Shown piece after piece: positions 25,600-38,876 of a stretch of 64,000 nt of DNA. Location of the stretch: assembly GCA_021234535.1 (NCBI GenBank), contig CM037837.1, positions 8,861,218-8,925,217 of the forward strand, in the 5' to 3' direction. Numbering within the stretch: position 1 is the stretch's first letter; each line of letters begins with the position of its first letter. A model generated the notes under the pieces. The model was not told the origin of the DNA. It saw nothing but the letters and a program-made list of their open reading frames with translations, and did not search any database. The position numbers were made by a program, and so were the translations under genes. Source of the DNA: Stichopus chloronotus. Its lineage: Eukaryota > Echinodermata > Holothuroidea > Aspidochirotida > Stichopodidae.

Positions 25600-27243
25600 T
25601 ATATACATCGGCATAATTACAACGGTTAAGATTTCATCGAAACCAAAAACGGAAAGAAAAGGAAGAAAAAACAGAGAAAACGCAAAATGATAAAATGACA
25701 AGAGGCATTTGGGGTTTTACAAAGCGGTAAGATAATGACTTTGAAATATGTAACCTATCAATGGGGGCGTATTTTGGGGTCTCAGAGCAGCGCCATCTCG
25801 AAATGCGGGTATCTCTCAGTGTCTCTACATCACATCACTATCACAGCTTTACGTTAAAATATAGAGCCCAGGAAGAACGGGATACGTAATTCAGTCAATA
25901 CCAAGTATAGGCTTAAGTTAGCCTACGTTAATTAAGCAACTGGTATGTTCACAGGAGGTCGAGGTTTGTGGTGTTAGTGAACCAAAATTAGCAAAAAAAA
26001 TGTATTTTCGAGTCACTGTGTTACACTGTAAACAAAAGTAGGCTATGATCTGATAGAAATGAGATAACACTGAACTTGTCTCTTGAAATAAACGTTGTCA
26101 CTTTTTCTAACCACCGAAGCTACTCTTTTTGTGATTAATTATTTGAAAGAAACAAATATCCACATCATCTCACGTGAACCAGTCGTGCAACACCGATCAC
26201 ACAAACCCTCGTTCCGAATAAAAAGAAATATCATTCAAATCTATTTTATCTGAATCCACCTGCTTGCCTCTCCCTGTCAATATACATCTTCTTAGCATTC
26301 CCTTTATATGCTTAAAGTTCTGTTCCTCATTTAGGTCATAGAAGGGGCAATGCCTTATACCGTTCTAATTTTAAACATAACCGACTTTCGCATGGAAAAC
26401 ATTAATGTCTTTTTATTTTACGTATCAAGAACCATACATAGCACGAGAAAGGAAAAAAGCCATAATTCGAAAACCATGCAGTAGACCCTATACTCTTTAT
26501 ACCCTACTCAGTATACCAGATGGTATGTTTTCTATAAGGATTATGAAATCCATTGCGTGTTTCTTTTTAGATATTGAACCGATTTTGTTTGGTAACCACA
26601 CTTCATACCTTATTCTTCTTCTGAGAAGACCAATTTCTACTTTTTTTTTCCTCCATTGATAGTAAGATTTATGGCTTATTTTAATGAATTTTTTTCGAGA
26701 GGAATTTAATTCATTTAGCCTCTGTAAACTTCGGTGTTGACAGGAAGGGAAACACTTTGAAATGCTCTTTAAGAGTCTTGTTGACAAATTGTTTGATATT
26801 AAAGCCGGGTTTTGGTTTGAAATGCTCTCCCGAGATTCATCCCATATTTGTCATCACCGTTGTTGTAGATCAGAGAACTTGATATAAGTCGCTGGCTTAA
26901 TTTTAAATCCTGCAACTAATCCGATTGGTTGACAAAAAAAATGCAACAGGTCACGGACAGTCAAATAAAACAAAATGTATATCGATGAATAACTTTGACC
27001 TTTTTGGTAAACCCATAAATTTCTTACGATTGAAGAAATCTCGCTAGATGGTTAAAAGAGAATTTGGATTATCAACGGACTAAAACATCATGGCAGTATG
27101 AACAAATCACCGCCACAAGAGAAGGAACCATAGGAAACTGAAAGGGGGCCGGTGAATTGAAGTAAAAAGTATGAATTAAAAATGTAAAAGAAAAGAAAAG
27201 GTTACTATATTTGTCCTTACAACCTTAAAGAGCCTATAAATAT
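25600..27243. other. Intergenic, no gene recognised
   Basis: AT-rich; nothing recognised beyond short homopolymers. Confidence 0.6.
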
Positions 27244-27477
27244 ATCTGTAGTTGTGTTTTTGTTGCCAGGGAGGTTGCAATTGCAATTTCTTGGTTAGTT
27301 TTATTTTAATGATATTAATCCTTTATTTACTCCAAATCATCGGAAGAAATTTAAGAATACATCTGTAGTTGTGTTTTTGTTGCCAGCGAGGTTGCAAAAG
27401 CAATATCTCGGTTAGTTTTATTTCAATGAAATTAATCCTCTCTTTAGTCCAAATCATCGAAAGAGATTTATAATAAT
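27244..27477 (+). repeat. Tandem duplication, two 117-bp units
   Basis: Units 27244-27360 and 27361-27477 both start ATCTGTAGTTGTGTTTTTG and run through GTTGCCAG.GAGGTTGCAA and CCAAATCATCG.AAGA. They differ by about a dozen substitutions. Confidence 0.85.
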
Positions 27478-27785
27478 TAGGCTACATGATTGAAAAGTGA
27501 GACTTCCTTATTTTCCTGTAAATCCGTCCTTTTCCTTTCGATTACTCTTGCCTAAATATTTGCATCAACTTGAGCTCTCTTCTTTTGTCTGTACCTTTCG
27601 CAATTTTCTTTACATTTTTTCTTCATATAAGTATGCATTATAATGCATACCTACAAGACATGGATTTGGTTATTTAATTAAGGATGCGTCCTTAGGAAAG
27701 GATTTAAGCTATGCATATTTATTGACCATGCATCAAACCTCGATGAAAAAATCCTTTCTACACGTACTGCTGTTCAATATCTTAA

Positions 27786-28137
27786 AGGGGCTCATTGAGT
27801 TGATATCGACAAGTTTGTGAGAATTTTTGAAGGGTAAAAACACGTGACAATGCTTATAATTACCATAGTTAGTCACGTTTCACAGCCGAAAGTTATGAAA
27901 AACTGTCAAAATTTCAATTTTTTTACCCTGGCTTTTACTGGCTGTGTGCACTTGCCTTAGAACTATTCTCAAAAACTAAATTGAATCGTTGATTACTCAC
28001 TCATTGATGTATTTAATGTTCCCTAGCGTGTAACAGATGGGGATCCTCTTAGTTCGACTATTTGCCATTATATGTGCAGGAAACTTGATAGGTCTAGGAA
28101 AATTGAGTGAATTTCACGAAACATCTCAATGAGCCTC
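27786..28137. mobile_element. TTAA-flanked MITE 1
   Basis: It begins AGGGGCTCATTGAG after TTAA (27782-27785) and ends CTCAATGAGCCTC before TTAA (28138-28141). TTAA target duplication is typical of piggyBac and Kolobok elements. It has no coding capacity. Confidence 0.6.
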
Positions 28138-28470
28138 TTAAAAGGGACTCATTGAGTTTTTTCTCAATATTCATTATATTTTGTCACACCTGTTCAGTAT
28201 TACACATATGTTTATGGTAAATGGTCAAACCAAGAGATTGTGAACATCTGACACGAACAACTAAAGCACCAATGATAGCGTTATTAATGTTTCAATCAAT
28301 GACATTGCAAATCTGTGACCAGAGACTTTTGTACTATAAGGTATTAGCCATGCCCCCCCCCCCCCAACAAAAAGACTACAATTTCTCGAACTTTCCATAA
28401 CCAAGAAGAGATAAATGGCTAAAGAGATAAATAATAAATACTGATATGCAATGGTTTAGTTTATACTCGG

Positions 28471-28507
28471 CACACACACACACGCATACACACACGCACA
28501 CATACGC
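28471..28507 (+). repeat. (CA)n microsatellite beside repeat B copy 4
   Basis: CA dinucleotides with a few G or T interruptions; a second tract follows repeat B at 28702-28717. Confidence 0.9.
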
Positions 28508-28700
28508 AGCTTTGTTTTCCATCCATTCCATTCATGAGGACCTCATTGTGCTTTCTTTTGTTTTTTCTTTCTCAACCCTAACCTTAACAATAGACTGTCT
28601 ATTCAGTGTTAATCTTGAGAGGACCGGAGGAATCTATTGAATTTTCTACAGAGGACATAAAATCTGTTGTTTCGGTCCTCGATCGCACCCGAAAACAAGG
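28508..28700 (-). repeat. Repeat B, copy 4 (inverted)
   Basis: Reverse copy from AGCTTTGTTTTCCATCCATT to CCCGAAAACAAGG. The central palindrome is interrupted by a 3-base CAG insertion. It lies between (CA)n tracts at 28471-28507 and 28702-28717, and inside the second TTAA element (28142-28739). Confidence 0.85.
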
Positions 28701-28743
28701 GCACACACACACACACAAAAATAAACTCAATGGGTCTCTTTAA

Positions 28744-31700
28744 GATTCCGATATATTTATCTGTGTGTGTTGTGTTTAGAGTGTATCTTTATAGTTTACC
28801 GTCTTGATGGCAGTGCTTACTTCTCACGATAAGGAAAATTTTGAAGTTTAACCTTTGGTTGTCGAGTATGCATGGCTAATTCTCCATGGAAGAAGAAGGG
28901 AAAGGGGGGGGGGGGGGGAGGTTGGCAGAAGGTAAAAACTGACGTATAAAGACCTAACTGAAAGCAAAGCACAAGTTCCCACATGCAGGGCACAACGCGG
29001 TTAAATATAAGCAGGAGTCAGACAGCTGTCCATAGAGATATAAAGCTGGGATTGTTGCTGATGTATTTTTAAACTTAGGGAACAAACTACTTTACAAGTA
29101 GCAGAGGCCGGATGGCTTTATCACCGTGTAGGTCATGTGTGTTCTATATATGCGATACTTTTGATCATTCGTCGAACTGAGAAAACTGACACACGTTAAA
29201 CCAGTTGACTGGATGTTATTTCAATGTATGGAGTGAATCGAATGACTTGTACTTATCAGAATTATGATCATCGGCAGTGATATTTCCTTAGTACAATGCG
29301 AATAGTCAATAAGGACATTTCCAAACCAATCGGATTAGAGTATCGTGAAGACGTTAGATTAACATGCATCACATTGGTATTTAAATCACCTACTATACTT
29401 TGGTTATACCTTATTCATTACGGTTATGAACTGTAATTTGATTGGTTTTCAAATCTCTCAATTGACTATCGTCATTGCATAAAAATTTCTTCCCGGCAGA
29501 CCATTGTCGAGTTCTCCCATCCCAAACAAGCCATTTCATCCCCCCCCCCCCCCACTCCTACAGGTTTCCGCACGACTCTTTGGGAGATAACGCGTATGTG
29601 AAAGTGATGACCCTAAGTGATGACTGCACATTATGTAATTTGAGATTATTGAGATTACAGCTGACGTTGTGTGTGTGCACTGACATTTTCACAAAGTTGT
29701 ATAGAGTGGATAACTTTTTAAGTTTACAGAGGTAATCATCTGTCTCTTTGTAACGTTTTCGTGGGCAGAGGGCATGCCACCACAAGGCACAAAGTAAAAA
29801 TTTGCCACAAAAATTACAGATCAATTTCTGAAAGATAAATAAAAAAGACAAACTGGACCATTTTGCTGGGTCACACCAGTTCTGCGAAAACGTTCGTCGA
29901 CCGTTTGTTTCACATGTTTCTGGCACACTAGCATGGTTAGGACACAAATTATCCTTACACGTTAAACAGGGCGGCGTACTACGGTGTGAAAGATGTATGA
30001 CGGAGATATTTAATCATCATCTCAGAGGGCATGGACGAATGGTAACAGTAAATTTGATGAAATTAAATTTAATTGTGATCTATATGCCTACATCTTTGTT
30101 GATTTGAATCTCGCTCGATATCTCAGATTAAGTAAAAGAATATCATTTGATAGCAGTATTAATAAGCTGGCAAGATACGTCGATTCAATTTAAAGCCATG
30201 TAAGCCAATGTAAGCCATTTACTCATCGTCGTAGAAATGAGAAAGAAAAAACGGAACATTTCAGAGTTTCCCCTCAGAAGACCTTTTTCTTATTTAGGGT
30301 GACCCAGAAGGTTCACCAGTTCAACAATCATACAGTGTGAATGTAAAGACCCGGCCTTGAAGGTGAAATGAATAAATACGTAATTGGATACACAAATACA
30401 ATTATACAAATACCTAATACTGGATAAAAAAAAAAAAAGTTAGTCACTAATGTGGCTCTACAGTTCAAGTTCACGAATATACAAAATATGCAATTTATAC
30501 AAATGTATACAATACAATATATACAATACAAATATATAAAATACAATATATACAATACAAATAGACAAATGTCTCCTAAGAAGACTTTTGAAAGTTGCTC
30601 AACACCATTCGACTATAGTGCCAAATTCTCTCTCAGTATACCATATGTTCACAATGGGCTGATAGCAATTTATTTTTTCATTTTCGAAATAATGCTTCCT
30701 GTTGTTTTCTCCTTGTGTTTGATGAAGTATTCTCTGATTGAAACAAAGAAAGTCGTTAACCTGTAACAAATCTGCAGTCTTTTTTTTCAGGCTATTTATT
30801 TACATTATACGTCAGTATACCTACACTTCGTGCCTAATTTTGAAAGCAATTTTGAATATGTCGGCTTTTGACAAAGGCAAAATTGAAATGAATGTTCCAC
30901 TTTTTACGTCTTCATATAGAAGGAACCAACAGCTGTTATGGACATGTTAATCTTCAGGCTTGCCAGTGTGTCTTCATAGGTATTCTATTATCATTACGGG
31001 TACGTCATAATTTTGGAAGTGGTGGTGGTGAGAGGGGGGCGGGGGAACCAACAAATGTACCATAAACTTTGTCATAGTCTCTGAACCAAATAAAAATCCC
31101 AAAAGTGAATCAGAGTTACTCTACTATAGGTGTTGATGCAAATACACGGTAGTTTCTTTTCTCTTAAAACCAGGACAAAATAAACTAACTGAACTGTAAT
31201 GAGGCCACGGTAGTTAGGTGGCCTACTTAAGGTTTGTAAACCACTCAACGCTTGACAACATGTCGTTTAAATCCTACTATATTTGTATATCTTTTTGTGT
31301 GGTAAGGTATTCCTTTCATGTGTTCCGAAAGTTTTATATATGAAGACTCTGTAGTAGCCAATGTGCATGGTGTATATGCTTCCGTGGATATTTCAAATAT
31401 ATAGTTGCAGTTCCTTTGCTTCAACTTTAACCTACTGAAAAAAAAAGTTTTTTTTTTTTTTTTGGTCTTCTTGATGATTAGGAAATCTGTCCGGACGAAG
31501 AAGGGGTACCTCAAAAATTAAAACGGCTCACTAAAAGTAACATTCACTTTACCATTTCAGCATTTACATAGTTGACCGTGATGCAACAATGTCAAATGAA
31601 AAATGCAAATGAAGATATGTGTTGTATTATTTCGATCCATGTGTCTGGCAAAAACTGCACCCTCCCCCCTAGATCAAAGTAATTTGAACTGAAAATTATT

Positions 31701-34700
31701 ACTTAGATGAGATAATATCGTCAGTTCATTGGTATATTATCTTTATCTGGTGTGATAGTTGATGATAGATGTTAGTTTCAACTACAACATTGCGCTGTAT
31801 ATTTTACTACAGGAAAAAAAAACCAAAAGCGAAAGGGAAGTCGTCCCCGACATTCTATCTGGGAGAGTCAAAGCTGGAATATGAGTTAAAAAAGTTGTCA
31901 TATTTTGTCACTGAAAGTCAAATATGTTACAGCCACTACAAGATAAAATTGTATCAGCACCTTTTTTGCATACATGCATGTTCATACCCATTCCCATTGG
32001 TTTGTATGATTTCAAAGTAACAGTGATTGACCGCTATAGGCTTTCTTGGAGAGTCTGAATTTTGACGGGCTAGCAAAAAATGGAGACAATTTTCACATTC
32101 AAATATGTGGACGATGTGTGCATAGTTATCTTTCAGGTGATTTTTCACTTACTTTCTCTTCCCCGAAACACTGATGCAGAACAAAGATAACTCTTATTCC
32201 AGCTTTAAAAGCAACAAAATATTGCACATAAACTCTCCCAGAAACAAATTATTTTTTTTTAATATGGCAACATGCATGTATAGAGTATCACACCAGAGAA
32301 ACTGAGAAACGTTGAAAGATATTGCCATATCAAAACAGTCTGTTAAACATGACGTTTCTTATTTGTAAAATAATTACAGCCACAGACGATATCTCCTACT
32401 AACGCTCTGTACCATATTTTACAGTCTATTTACCAGCAGCCATTTTGTCTTAAACCAGATTCTATACAGAGACTTATAGGAACTGACAGAAATACATATA
32501 ACTGTGGGTTGAAACCAGGCTTTGCGATAAAATGTAGGGCGTTATCGTTTATGGTAATAGAAATTCCTCTGTATAAATTACACGACGGGCTGATGAAGAT
32601 TTGTTTTCTCACTCTCCAGAAACTGATTAAAAACCAAAACTGGAGCTAATTAATCATGCGAAACTATTTTTTTTTTATTTTTGTATGAGAACCTACGGTA
32701 CTGAGAAGAAAGCCTGTGGTTTCCAGCTAACAACCACGCAGTGCTGCAGCGACGTAATGCTTTGGTTCTTCTAAAAATGTCCAATGTAAAGGAGTGAGAA
32801 GCATTATAGCAGAGAACAAATGCAAATATATTTCTTTTAATAATCCTCACAGATACCGTGATACAAATACAAACAACCCCAACACCCCACCACCTCACCG
32901 GCCTATCCCCTCCCCTTCCCATGGTGGCAAAGCAATGTATCTCACCGTTATTTTGCCCGTGTTAAAACAACTGCATTACGTCCAGTCCAATAACGTACTT
33001 GGGAAAACTGCCAATTTCTTTGATTATTCGACAAAAAGCCTAGAGAAAAGCCTAAACCTAGGAGATGAACAGGCCGAAGGAAAAGATAGAGTTATACTTA
33101 TTGAGCCTCTACACTGGAGAAAAAAATATTGGTAAAGTAAGATTGTGATGACAAGTTTCATATTAGAGGATGGGAGGTGCAACGAACAGATATGAAATGA
33201 AAATAAATGAAACACTGCCTGAGTTGAAGCCCAAGGCAATTTTCTTTTTTTTTTCTTTTTTTTTCCACCCCTTCTGAGCAAATCGCTAGCAAATCTTTCA
33301 CCAATTCTGAACACGATGTAAAATGCGAACCGGGATGCCATGCTCTGAGAGTTTTTTTCTGCGACTTGAACCGTTGCGTATTTTGTACCTTAACTGTTAC
33401 GTCGACCTTGCGAAGTTAACCGTTCATCGGGTGAAAAAAAGATTTTTGATTATTTTCGACACCGTTAGACGATGACATTCACACCTCTGCAGGATTAAGA
33501 GTTATAATTATAATGCAAAGGTTACTGTTAAATGAAACAGGTGCTGCAGTTTGGTCTTATTTTCTCAATTTTTATTCTATATATCATTCAAAATATATTA
33601 ATTGGAACGTTTTTATCATCGTCGTATTTTTTAAAAAAAAAAACATCTAACTCATTTATATCTGATCCCATCTTTAAATTGATAAATTTTCATGATAAAA
33701 TAGACTTCCATGACCTTTTTTTTCTTTACTTTTTTGTTGCCACTTAAAATTAATTGTTTCTTCTCAGTCTTGTATAAGCAAAGGTCCAACCTATATTTCC
33801 AGGATCCAACTGTTTCTGTTAGTTGATACCGTTAGTTGATACTGTGAGTCTGGTGTATTGCGGGTACGGGGGTATTTTTTACTATGTTCTGTTTGGTTTA
33901 AAAGTTTAGGACCATGAAACAACCTGCGCACTGTCCAGAATTATTACACATAAAATGAGTACGCACTTGTTTTGGTCAAGAGCAAATTTGTTCTCTTTGA
34001 TGTTACCCAGAATTAGGATCCCAAGTACCCACAAGTATACGAGCCGTCTAAATGGATAATATATATGTTCAGGAAATGATTGTGTAGGTGCTATGTGCAC
34101 ATAATCAGAACTCAGAAATTACCGCTTGTTTAGACAAAATGGTAACTTAGTTACTTTTTTTCGCTAGTATTAGGTTTAAAGCACCTTCCTCGAATTTTAG
34201 AATTGATAAAACAGTATGAATTTCTCGCTTCTGTTATCTGAAATTGGTTGAGAATAATGAATAAATGAAAAAAGAGAGAAGTTTAATAGAAAATCTTGTA
34301 TCTCTCCGATATGAGTTAGCTGAACAATTTTACATTCAAAGTTATTTCGTTGGTCTCAGTAGATTTGCACGGTAGAGTGATGTTCATTAATGTATGTGTA
34401 AAGCAAATCTATGGCACAGGAGACTGACTGTGCTATGCTTAAATTCAAGAGATAACCGTTTCAGAGTGAAACGAAAAGAGAAAATCACGAACATTATGCC
34501 GTAGTATACAACACGGAAAACACGAAAAATTGGGAAGACGAAAAAAAAACTTAGTCTGTGTGAAAAATTGAAAGTGCCGGATTATCAAAATTTCATAATT
34601 TTCCCATCACTTTCGGACGAATATCGTACCATTTATGTGAGATCCAAAACTTCTCTATATATTCTATACGCTTCCACAAGACGGAACTCCAGCTTTGCAA

Positions 34701-37700
34701 CTGAAATGATTTTTTTTTTTGTTCACGGAATCAAATTTAGAAGAAAGATTGACTTTAGTTATGATAACTATCAAATATAGCGCCATTATTTATGTTTTCG
34801 TATAACGGCGCACAGAGCACCACTTGTTTTACCAAGCATTTGACCAAGCGTTTGTGGTTTATTAACAATGCACACAATTTTGGAGTAACATCACTAGTCT
34901 ACTCTTTTCGAAAAATGTATTTTATTAGAGCTTTTTTTTTTTTGAGTTTATATATTGGAGATTGTTTTTCGTGAAATATGTTGGAGTTCTAAAATATATT
35001 TTAAAAAAAAATCAAAATAAATGAAAACAGAACAAGGCTTTTCGCCGGCATTAAAACTCCCCATGTACAGTACTGTAACTTATACACATGACGAATTTAG
35101 CGTCCTGCAGCAACCTCATCATATTTGAGCTTCAAGTTGCTATTATACGATCGCTCTGTTTTGCTGTTTTTTTTTTTTCTTACGAAATTCCGATTCGTGT
35201 CAGAATGTAAAATCATCGGGCATTTGTAACACATTTATAACGGTGATAGTAATAATTTACAATACATTAGTACTTGAGAATAGAGTTTTTGATACGCATC
35301 ATTTTGAAGTTTTTGCGTCTCAGTGTGATGGCACTTCAGTTTCATTGTATTTTGTGTGTGTAAGCAGAACCTGTGATATTTCCAAGTCAAACTGAACATA
35401 AAAGCAAACAGGAGAGCCATAAAATCTTAAATACATGTACATAATGCTTAGCTTTCTTTACATTTTATCGGGTTTTATTCCCCCCAAAGTTACTTAATCA
35501 AAAATCTTGCAAATTCATCGTAGAAATGGTATGCATGGTGAATACGATAAACAATTCCTCCAAATTGGCAGGCCCTCTGTCGATGTCATCCTCCGATCAG
35601 GGATTAGAAAATAAAAAAAAAACTATGAACTCTGCTACCCTGCAGTTTCAAACTAGAACTCCAGCTTAGTTTAGGTGTAAGCCTATACTGGTTAGCGAAA
35701 CGTCAGATAATCTGCACCAACAAGAAGAGGCACAGAAGACAAGTAGTATTCCCAGAGATTCAAGGGAAAGGACCGCCACACGGTCAACGGTGCACGACCG
35801 CGAAGCGATCGCCGGGAAAAGGATTCCCTCTCACCTCCAGAATCTTTTGATAACGAAGATGTTAAATGATACCACTTAGAGACAATTTCCTGTCCCATCT
35901 AAAATAGCAGTAGCGGATCTTTTGTAGGAGATTTATCTTTTAGGGGGGTCGCTATTTCAGGGACGGTTGTTTTCACAGACGAGCGGACCCCTCCCCCCAG
36001 AAAAAAATTTAAAAAAACCCGGAATGGAGGAGACTGGAACAGTATAGAAGACACATACAACATATCGAACAATGCTCTGTAACTTGTTCATAACTTCATT
36101 TACATGTACAAAAGAAAAAAAAACAGTCGCTCGCAATAAAAACCCAAGAAAGTACCAGATCTTTATCCAAACTCAAAATGCAGTTACTGGCAAAGGCATT
36201 AGAGGCTTCTCAATTTTCTGATAATTTTTGGCCCATGTCGGGAATGGACGTATGTTGAAGTTCAAAAATACAAAGGATACGAATTATCCTCCCATTGTGT
36301 CGCACTTTTGGAAGAAAGCAATCCAAATCGAGTTCAAATCAAGTATCACTTGAGCAAACGTTCGAAGCACTGCATATCTTTTTGTAATGTTTCAAAATAT
36401 TTCAAAAATGTCTTCTATCTTGCCAGGATGTAAACGAAATTAATCTGACTTTAGATTCACTCACTTTGTTTGCTATCTTCAATTCAATTCAGAAATATTA
36501 AAACTAATTAATGGTCATCAGTAATGAAGGTGAATTTGTATTGCTTTGACAAAGATTATATGCCAATATCTGAACACCTGTAAAAGGAAAGTGGCGGCCA
36601 AATATTGAAAAAATGGACGGCACGATGGAAGGAACACTTTCATTGTGGTTATCAAGTACCAATATTAACTGCAAATTACTAAGCCAATTTACACATATCA
36701 AAGAGGCACAATGGTTACTTCACTTTGAAAGACGATATCAGCAATGTCTAAGACATTTGGTTTGTTAGTTGAAGGCCTCAGACGACAAAAAAAAATCATA
36801 CAAAATATTCTAGGGATAAACAACTTTTAAAGCAAAAGACTATGTACATAACAATTACAATGTAGTAATTAGGACAACAGTCTTGTTGCTATTTTATATA
36901 ATGTGATGATTAGGATAAACCTGAGGATATCAATTACGTCTTGACTGCATTACGTTACCGCTGAGACGGGAAATGCTTTTCCTCAAAGTTTTAAATTTTT
37001 TTTCTCACAGTGAGTGATTTGACGTCATTTAATTCCCAAAAATCATCATACGTTGTAGAATAACATGTGGAAGACAAATATATGTCATGGCGTCCTTTAC
37101 GTTTTCGTCTGACGTTGACGAGTGTAAACGAGTGTTTCCAAATAGCATATACTTTATGCTTTTAAGTAGAGCGTCATCGTATATTTATGTCATGAGTCAC
37201 AGCTATCATTACATTAGCTATAGCACACCTTACTACAATCCTCGACAAAAAATGATGGGACGTTTGTACACAAATGTGACAATATTGAAGTAAAGTCGTT
37301 CATTTTTCAGAGTCCCCTCCCGCCAGATCAATGTTGTTCTGACCAAAAGAAATCCCAAATTTCAACATTAAAGGCGGGAGCTGGGGAAGGTGCCCCGTGT
37401 ATTTTTGTCGAGGATTGTAGGTACATACAGGATGGCATCTTTGCACTATTAAACAAGTTTTTGTCTAGCATATATGTTCTTGGCTGCACTGGTGGAAAAA
37501 TACCTCAGCCTTATTCCTCCAGTAAATGTGGTGGCGTTATTAATCGGAACTTCACACAATATAGCTCAAGGTCTGCGAAACAAAAAGAGGGCGCTCTTCA
37601 TAAATGTAGTAATTTGTATAACCATCAGGTAATTGCTTTGTATTGTAACTCCGGTCTTTTTATCGAGTTGCAACAAAAACGAAAGTCAAATATTTCTTGG

Positions 37701-38581
37701 CTCAAGTGAACATTTTATATCGTCTTAGTGAAGCATGGGTGTTGCACCTGCATGTCACTTTCTGAATTCTTGAATTTCACTTTCTATTGCAACTTTTTCG
37801 TTTTGCTCTTGGGTCATTCAATATCCAAAATGACCATCAGTTAACACTAAATTTGTATAATTCTGGTTGGAGCATGTGCTCCAGGATGCCACATTGTGTT
37901 ATATATTCTATTGTAAAAAAACATTGTCTGGAGTCACATTTTCAAAATTTTGTTGAAGTTTGACAAAAGTTGTGACAAAAGGTAAAGACATCCAAACTCT
38001 TCACCTTTGTGAGATTAATCTGAAAGACAATATTTGTCTTCTTAGGCTACAAGGCAGAACTGACACACTGGACAGGCCAGTGCTAGGACTTACAAGAGAA
38101 GAATGCCTTTGCTGATCAGAAAACAGTCACATTTTTTTAAAAAAAAATTTTGGTGGATGTAGGAATGAAAGGTCACTAAGATAAAGACAGTGGCCTTCTT
38201 TTCAAGAAATAATTTCTCACAGATAGAAAATTTGTTGTTTGTTGCTGAACGATAATTTGTTCACCTGAATTTGCCAAAGTTCAAATGATACATCATCCGT
38301 TAGTCATCACATGTGCATAGTGATTTGAGGAGATGGTAAGTTTTGCAGATGTTCATAGATGAAAGTGAATGGTTTAACAATGGTTAAAGCTATTTTCTTT
38401 GTATGCCATGTTGTTGTATTCCAGACGCACTACTTCCCTTCAAATTTGTCCGCTATGGAAGAATACAACTATCTTTTCAAATGTCACCTATGAAACAAGA
38501 CACAGACTTTATGCATGTGGTGGAGTTCAAGCTACATATATTTGTATCTGTATCGGCATCAACAGTCCTTTTCCGTTTCCA
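28744..38581. other. Long AT-rich intergenic stretch, no gene proven
   Basis: Homopolymers, AT-rich tandem repeats (30500-30561) and many short random frames. The minus frame around 29558-29990 has a Cys/His cluster (PCLTCKDNLCPNHASVPETC) that might be a decayed zinc-binding tail. No exon series could be assembled on either strand. Confidence 0.5.
30500..30561 (+). repeat. AT-rich short tandem repeat (ATACAATATATACAATACAAAT)n-type
   Basis: Repeated 'atacaatatatacaatacaaata' words with small variations; no coding meaning. Confidence 0.7.
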
Positions 38582-38587
38582 TTTATT
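38582..38587 (-). terminator. Polyadenylation signal AATAAA of IQCD
   Basis: AATAAA occurs on the minus strand 10 nt after the TGA stop. That would make an extremely short 3' UTR, so a later signal could be the one used. It is placed here because it is the first canonical hexamer after the stop. Confidence 0.45.
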
Positions 38588-38597
38588 GACTTTTCCC

Positions 38598-38876
38598 TCA
38601 CTTCTTCTTGCCTTTCTTTCCCTTTTTCCCCTTTTTCTTGTTTTTGGCTTTCAGCATCTTTCTACACTTGTACGATCTCCAGAAAGATTGCACTATTGTG
38701 GCGGCTTTGATCATCGCTGCCAGCTCCCTCTGCTCCCGTTCCCGTTTCTCTTGAGCTATCTTCCGTTCCTCGACGATGGTCGTGTATTCGGCCTCCAGGG
38801 TCTTAAACCTCTCCTCCAGCTCATTCAGCTGTGCTTTCTCTTCGGTGTAGATGCTGTCGAGGTCCTCGTATTCTTC
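38598..38876 (-). CDS. IQCD: IQCD last exon, residues 395-486 and stop
   Basis: This 279-nt exon has acceptor CTCTCCACAG and starts with EEYEDLDSIY. It carries the end of the coiled coil, the single IQ motif (IVQSFWRSYKCRKML) and a Lys/Gly tail ending KKGKKGKKGKKK, then TGA at 38600-38598. Human IQCD ends with a similar low-complexity KGK tail. GC content is clearly higher than in the flanking introns. Confidence 0.95.
   Translation of the reverse strand, partial: EEYEDLDSIYTEEKAQLNELEERFKTLEAEYTTIVEERKIAQEKREREQRELAAMIKAATIVQSFWRSYKCRKMLKAKNKKKGKKGKKGKKK

Larger units (their letters stand above)
28142..28739. mobile_element. TTAA-flanked MITE 2, adjacent to MITE 1 and carrying repeat B
   Basis: It begins AAGGGACTCATTGAG directly after the TTAA shared with MITE 1 and ends CTCAATGGGTCTC(T) before TTAA (28740-28743). 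Its terminal repeats are related to those of MITE 1. The (CA)n tracts and repeat B copy 4 lie inside it. Confidence 0.55.
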
